Shown here in pieces: positions 12,708 through 16,950 of a stretch of DNA of 16,950 bases. The notes below the pieces were generated by a model. That model was not told where the DNA came from and searched no databases. It saw only the letters and a list, made by a program, of their open reading frames with translations. Source of the stretch: Acidobacteriota bacterium. Lineage in GTDB: Bacteria > Acidobacteriota > Blastocatellia > Pyrinomonadales > Pyrinomonadaceae. How positions within the stretch are numbered: the first letter of the stretch is position 1; each line of letters begins with the position of its first letter. The position numbers were made by a program, and so were the translations under genes. The stretch covers positions 1 to 16,950 of the forward strand of contig CAUJFK010000073.1 of the NCBI GenBank assembly GCA_963169175.1, written 5' to 3'.

Positions 12708-15700
12708 TCAGAACTGATATTTCAAAGCGAGTTGAATCCTTCGCCCAGGCGTGACCGTATCGACCGCACGGCCAAAGCCAGGTGCTTCCAGAAAGCGGAC
12801 CGGTATGGCAAAGTTTGCCCTGTTCAGGAAGTTAAGGACCTCGACCCGGAATTGCAAATTTTGCCGCTCGGTAAAAAAGAACCGCTTTGAAAAGGCGAAG
12901 TCCAGATCAACGAGCGACCTGCCGCGGAAGCTGTTGCGGGCGACCGATCCGCTGGTGCCGACCGGCGCAAGCATTGACTGGAGTTCGGTCGCTGACGAGG
13001 CCGAAGAAACAAGCACGGCCGGATCATTGCCGTCGTTGGCAGCTATCAATGACGTGTTATCGAGCCGGTCGGTCAAATTGCCGTCCAAATTCACGTCAAA
13101 AATACTGTTAACTGTGAACGGCTGTCCCGTTCGAACGCGGCCGGCGCTTGCAAACTGCCACCCGCCAAGGAACGCCCGCGTAGGTGCCGAAGCGTTTTGA
13201 AGGCGTGGAAGGTCGTAAACCACGGAATAGGAAACCTTATGCCGGGCGTCAAAATTCGACGGGCCGTATTCGCCGCCAAACGTCAGGCTGTTCTGCGGCA
13301 GCGCAGGCGATCCCGCAAGGTCGAAAACATCCGAGACATCGTCCTTCGCATTGCCGAGCGTGTAATTTGCCTGATACTGCAGCCCGCGTGAAAGTCGCCC
13401 GCGGACCTGGAACTGCAGCGAGTGATACTGCGAGCGGCCGGTCGTTTCAAACTGCATTATCGGCCCGACATTGTTTGCCGCACCGGAACCGTTGCTTGGC
13501 CGCCCCTGGCCCGCAAGCAACGCCGCAAGCGACGACGACGGATCGTAGCTAAAACCGCGAAGGGTCGGCACGCTCGAAAAGTACGGCGGCGCGTTCGGAA
13601 CGCTTGTATCGAACGACAGCAGGCTGAGTTCGTTTACGCGCAGGATGTAATTGCTTCCCAAATTCGGCGTTGTGAACCGCAGCAGATTGCGGCCTGTCGT
13701 GCCGACATACGAGATGGAAAGAAACGTGTTGCTGTGCCCAAGCTGCTGTTCGACGCCAACAAAATATTGATGCGCCAGCGGAGAATCAAGTTCGTGAGCC
13801 GGCAGTGTCGCGCCGAAGGGCGACCCCGATCGAATGCTGCCTGGCGAACCCGTTTGATTAAGCGGGAACAGTGTTGACAGCACGGACAGAGGTACGCCGT
13901 TGCTCGACCCGATGTTCGATGTGTTCAGCGTGCCGGGCACGACCGCGGGCACCTGCGGATTGTTGGGCGGCGTCAGCAGGTTGAACACGAATCCGTTATT
14001 GTTCGGCGACAGCGTAAACGGGCAAAATGCATCCGAGATCCTGAACAGATAGCAGGGAAGCCCGCCGCCGAAATTGACGGTCGTAAACGTCGGGTAAACG
14101 TTGCGGGATTGGCTGACGACCGCCCCGAGTATCTGATCGTAATACAAACCGTACCCGCCGCGGACCACCGTCGATGGCGTGGGCGAATACGCGATCCCGA
14201 ATCTCGGCGCAAGGTTATTCCGGTCGGCCTCGAATATCGAATTACGTCCGTCGATGAACGCCCCAAACCCGGCAACCTGCGGCGGAAGAGCAGCCGCGAA
14301 CGTGCTTTCTATCTTGTCGTCCGCTTCTTTTGGCGCGGTGTTGTATTCATAACGGAGGCCATAGGACAAGAGCAGATTGGGCCTCACGCGCCAATCGTCC
14401 TGTGCGAAGAAATTGAGCTGGTAGTATCGAAGATCTATCTCCGCATTGCTGCCCGGCGCGACCAGGCTCTGGAAATAGCCGGTTGGTGCACCCGCCGCCA
14501 CCAAATCGAGCGGGCTAATGAAATTACCAAGGTTGAGCGAACCGACAGGCGTCGGCGTCCCAACGACGCCGCCCTGCGACAGCACAGTTTCGGTTACGGG
14601 AATTGCTCCGCCGGTAAAGTTGGGCGCGCCGTAAAATGTCACGACCGGCCGTGCGTTTCTTGGCAGATCGCTTTGCAGCTGGGTGTGCCTTATGTCGGTA
14701 CCAAAGGCGAAATTGTGCCCTTTGAACGCGCTTGAACGAAGCGTGTCCGCAAATTGCAGCGTATTATTAACGCGCCCTTGGGGGAAATTGAAAACGTCAA
14801 CGCCAACAGGACTAAAACCGCCGATGATAACTTGCCCTATCGCGCCAAGTTTCGGCTCGGTCGCGGGATCGATGGTCCGATAATCAACGACACTGCCCGA
14901 ACCGGGAACGGTATTGTTCGAAAGTGACGGCGCATTAAGCAGAAATGCGTTCTGTCCGCCGAATGCGGAACTGGGCACCATGAAACTTGTGTCTCGGACC
15001 TCGTCAAACCTTAGCCGCGTGCGGCCCCACGAAAATCGCAAAAGATTTGTCAGCGTGTCCGAAACGTCGCCGGTCAGATATGTCGAAAAATTATCTGTCC
15101 GGACCCGCGGTTTCAAACCAGAAAAGATGGCTCCGCCGGTTACCGGCAGTTCCTTCGAATCATTTGTAAAATTGTAGCGTGCCGTCAGTGTCTGCAACCG
15201 GCTGCCGAACATCGAAAAATAATGATCGACCTTGCCGGAAAGCACCAGGCCTCGACCGTCCGCCGACAGCAATTGGGTCAATGTATTGCGTCCATAAACG
15301 CCGTTCGGATCGTTCGGGAAAGGGAACAGGCTAAAGATCAGATTGCCCGATTCGGTTGTCGGCCGGAGCAGTCGTTGAGTGGCACCGATAGTTGTGATGC
15401 CCGTTGCCCCACTGTTCAAAAAGCCGCGCTGCTCGACGGTCGGCACGGCGAAATGTGATTCGCGTGTTGCGTTGAGAACCTGGCCTTCTGCGGAGACGAA
15501 GAAGAACGTTTTCTCTTTTACTAACGGCCCGCCGAGGACACCGCCGCCCTGAAACAACGTTAGCGAATCCTGATGGGCCGCCGGGTTTTGCACGGTCAAA
15601 GGAGCACCGTCAAGTTGTACCGGACGCCCGCCGGCCGTCAAAGGCGTCGGAGATGCGTCGCCCTTAAAATCAAAAAAGTTCCGGGCGTTCAATTTATCCG

Positions 15701-16604
15701 AATTGAAGAAACCATAGATGGTGCCATGGAATTCGCTCGTGCCCGACTTTGAGACGACATTCACCTGGCCGCCCATGTTCCTGCCGTATTGGGCCGGAGC
15801 AAGCAGCGTGATTATTTGAAATTCCTTTACCGATTCGATCGGCTGAGGCACAAGCGAGAGGAAGCCCTGCCGCCGGACGCCGATGTCCTCATCGTTGTTG
15901 TCCGAACCATCGACCATGAAATTGTTGCTTCGTGAATTAAGTCCGTTCACCGAGAATTGCCCCGATGTGCCGACCCCGGGCCCAACGCCCGGTCCGACCG
16001 AGCTTCCGATCGGTTCTGGTGCCGCTGTCACGCCGGGGACAAGCAAGGCCAATTGGTCAAACGATCTGATCAGAGTTTTACCGCCAAGCGGGATAGAACG
16101 GACCTCAGTTTCGGTGAACGATGCTCCCCGCTGGGTTTCCAATGGAATACCGGCCAGGGTGTCTGTCGAGATAGGCGGTTGCGGTGTGGATGTCGGGTTC
16201 ACGTTGGCCGCGGTCGTACTTCTTTGAAGCACCTGCGGCGGAATAAAGTCGTTGAACATCCCAAGCGAGGCCTTTTCGTACCTGATCGATCTATCTGCAT
16301 AACCGTCAAGCGAGATAACGATGTTATAGCTGCCCGGTGGAATATCGGGCCTGACAAAATAGCCCTCGCTGTTTGTGATCGCGGTCCCGATCGGGACCTG
16401 CGTGTCCGCGCTTACGATCCTTACGCGGGCATTGACCGCAGGCGTTTTGTTATTATCAATGTAAACGAATCCCTGCAGTCCGGCGGTGACGTTGCTCTGG
16501 CCATAGGCCGCCGATACGAACAAGGCCGTTCCGATGATCAACAACGCGAGCGGCTTGAGAATGAAATATATTTGCGGATTGTGAACTGTTCCTCGATTCC
16601 TCAT
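12708..16604 (-). CDS. Oar-like TonB-dependent receptor-type outer-membrane protein
   Basis: This is a very large outer-membrane beta-barrel protein, 1298 residues from the chosen start. A signal peptide covers about 1-35 (L-L-I-I-G-T-A-L-F-V-S-A-A-Y-G before Q36). A carboxypeptidase-regulatory-like sandwich (41-130) has D-I-P-P-G-S-Y-N-I-V-I-S-L-D-G-Y. A plug-like domain follows (about 165-290; F-S-V-N-G-L-N-S-R-S-N-N-F-M-V-D-G and Y-G-R-N-M-G-G-Q-V-N-V-V-S-K-S-G-T). The rest is barrel, ending R-I-Q-L-A-L-K-Y-Q-F with the terminal Phe used for barrel insertion. Acidobacteria encode many such proteins, named after Oar of Myxococcus; substrates are mostly unknown, and plant-polymer or protein uptake is only a guess. 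The open frame begins at 16658, but ATG at 16604 is preferred: AAGGGGAT lies five bases upstream and the signal peptide then starts properly. A V-G-P-G repeat lies near 203-212. Confidence 0.9.
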   Translation of the reverse strand: MRNRGTVHNPQIYFILKPLALLIIGTALFVSAAYGQSNVTAGLQGFVYIDNNKTPAVNARVRIVSADTQVPIGTAITNSEGYFVRPDIPPGSYNIVISLDGYADRSIRYEKASLGMFNDFIPPQVLQRSTTAANVNPTSTPQPPISTDTLAGIPLETQRGASFTETEVRSIPLGGKTLIRSFDQLALLVPGVTAAPEPIGSSVGPGVGPGVGTSGQFSVNGLNSRSNNFMVDGSDNNDEDIGVRRQGFLSLVPQPIESVKEFQIITLLAPAQYGRNMGGQVNVVSKSGTSEFHGTIYGFFNSDKLNARNFFDFKGDASPTPLTAGGRPVQLDGAPLTVQNPAAHQDSLTLFQGGGVLGGPLVKEKTFFFVSAEGQVLNATRESHFAVPTVEQRGFLNSGATGITTIGATQRLLRPTTESGNLIFSLFPFPNDPNGVYGRNTLTQLLSADGRGLVLSGKVDHYFSMFGSRLQTLTARYNFTNDSKELPVTGGAIFSGLKPRVRTDNFSTYLTGDVSDTLTNLLRFSWGRTRLRFDEVRDTSFMVPSSAFGGQNAFLLNAPSLSNNTVPGSGSVVDYRTIDPATEPKLGAIGQVIIGGFSPVGVDVFNFPQGRVNNTLQFADTLRSSAFKGHNFAFGTDIRHTQLQSDLPRNARPVVTFYGAPNFTGGAIPVTETVLSQGGVVGTPTPVGSLNLGNFISPLDLVAAGAPTGYFQSLVAPGSNAEIDLRYYQLNFFAQDDWRVRPNLLLSYGLRYEYNTAPKEADDKIESTFAAALPPQVAGFGAFIDGRNSIFEADRNNLAPRFGIAYSPTPSTVVRGGYGLYYDQILGAVVSQSRNVYPTFTTVNFGGGLPCYLFRISDAFCPFTLSPNNNGFVFNLLTPPNNPQVPAVVPGTLNTSNIGSSNGVPLSVLSTLFPLNQTGSPGSIRSGSPFGATLPAHELDSPLAHQYFVGVEQQLGHSNTFLSISYVGTTGRNLLRFTTPNLGSNYILRVNELSLLSFDTSVPNAPPYFSSVPTLRGFSYDPSSSLAALLAGQGRPSNGSGAANNVGPIMQFETTGRSQYHSLQFQVRGRLSRGLQYQANYTLGNAKDDVSDVFDLAGSPALPQNSLTFGGEYGPSNFDARHKVSYSVVYDLPRLQNASAPTRAFLGGWQFASAGRVRTGQPFTVNSIFDVNLDGNLTDRLDNTSLIAANDGNDPAVLVSSASSATELQSMLAPVGTSGSVARNSFRGRSLVDLDFAFSKRFFFTERQNLQFRVEVLNFLNRANFAIPVRFLEAPGFGRAVDTVTPGRRIQLALKYQF

Positions 16605-16825
16605 TTTGATCCCCTTCGACTGGTTCGACACCGTAACGGGCCGATAATTTACGCGCAAGCATCAAACGGGTGAGGTCGTATTGTGCGTCCGCCGATCCTG
16701 TGCGCCCACTCAGGTCAACAATGCTGGCAAAGGCCACCCCTTGGCTTTTTTCAAGATCGCTGTAGGACCTTATTCTAAGCCAGGCTCAAGCCAGCCCGAG
16801 TAGAGCGTATAGAAAATAACAACGT

Positions 16826-16873
16826 CGCATCTATGCGAGCCTGATCGGATCGATCAGCCGCAGAATAGATGCG
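16826..16873. repeat. 48-nt long hairpin upstream of the Oar-like gene
   Basis: An outer 9-bp stem, CGCATCTAT (16826-16834) with ATAGATGCG (16865-16873), encloses a perfect inner stem, CTGATCG (16841-16847) with CGATCAG (16851-16857), around a GAT loop. Three more pairs (GCG with CGC) extend the outer helix past a bulge. It lies 222 bases from the Oar-like start and about 40 bases from the right-hand possible gene start. Either a DNA site for a dimeric protein or an RNA hairpin would fit. The rest of 16605-16825 shows nothing firm. Confidence 0.75.
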
Positions 16874-16903
16874 GATATTCTAAGACGCTTCGGTTCCGAA
16901 CTT

Positions 16904-16950
16904 AGGACGGAGTGTTGTGGAAAAATTTGCGGAGGAATGAGAAGAAAGTT
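16904..16950 (+). other. Possible start of a rightward gene at the window edge
   Basis: AGGA (16904-16907) precedes GTG (16912) and TTG (16915), which open a frame reading W-K-N-L-R-R-N-E-K-K to the last base. A strong GGAGG (16931-16935) could instead serve a start just outside the window; the ATG at 16937 is only one base from it, too close. The evidence is too short to name a gene. If real, it would be divergent from the Oar-like gene. Confidence 0.25.

Noticed and set aside
15957..16673. 238-codon rightward open frame opposite the front of the Oar-like gene
   Set aside because: The leftward frame encodes the clear signal peptide and carboxypeptidase-regulatory domain; the rightward product is Arg/Asp-rich without a recognisable fold.
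16729..16751. Terminator-like GCCA/TGGC stem followed by six T
   Set aside because: The stem is only four contiguous pairs and no rightward gene precedes it; it could end antisense transcription but the evidence is thin.

Overview
The window reads as a chromosomal segment of an Acidobacteriota bacterium, most likely class Blastocatellia. This rests on gene content, not on a database search. The indicators are a very large Oar-type TonB-dependent receptor-like protein with an N-terminal carboxypeptidase-regulatory module, a secreted von Willebrand A (VWA) protein of the type common in Acidobacteria, a zinc-ribbon Ser/Thr kinase fused to a coiled coil and a formylglycine-generating-enzyme (FGE)-like sensor, and a PilZ protein. 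DNA is moderately GC-rich and gene-dense. No transposase, phage gene, CRISPR array or plasmid function is visible.

Left part (1-4304). The 3' end of a rightward thymidylate synthase gene (thyA) enters from the left edge. It converges on a leftward cluster: trxB (thioredoxin reductase), an FmdB-type zinc-ribbon protein, a secreted VWA protein whose ATG abuts the zinc-ribbon stop, and a membrane-anchored OmpA-domain protein. A 34-bp unit repeated three times fills the gap between the convergent thyA and OmpA-domain genes.

Middle (4305-8060), all rightward: a PilZ c-di-GMP receptor, an enoyl-CoA hydratase whose start follows a perfect 8-bp inverted repeat, a tRNA-Ala(GGC) with a good promoter and terminator, a Crp/Fnr-family regulator with a long structured leader, then about 450 bp with two abutting hairpins and a short remnant that looks like the front of a response-regulator receiver domain.

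Right part (8061-16604), all leftward and probably co-transcribed in part: the Oar-like outer-membrane protein, a secreted protein with a related beta-sandwich module and a laminin-G/DUF1080-like C-terminus, and the 1080-residue receptor kinase. Beyond the Oar gene lies an upstream region with a 48-nt long hairpin and possibly the first codons of a rightward gene.

How the genes may work together (inference): much of the window concerns the envelope and signalling. The kinase could sense the periplasm through its FGE-like domain. The OmpA-domain protein has a cytoplasmic tail with six spaced aromatic-x-[K/M]-T motifs, and a similar K-T-V segment follows the kinase domain, so these are candidate phosphothreonine sites. 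The Oar-like receptor and its neighbour share a P-P-G-x-Y...S-L-D-G-Y signature, suggesting a common surface role. No obviously new defence or mobile system was found; the most unusual items are the repeated K-T motif tail, the unassigned RNA-like structures, and the receiver-domain remnant.
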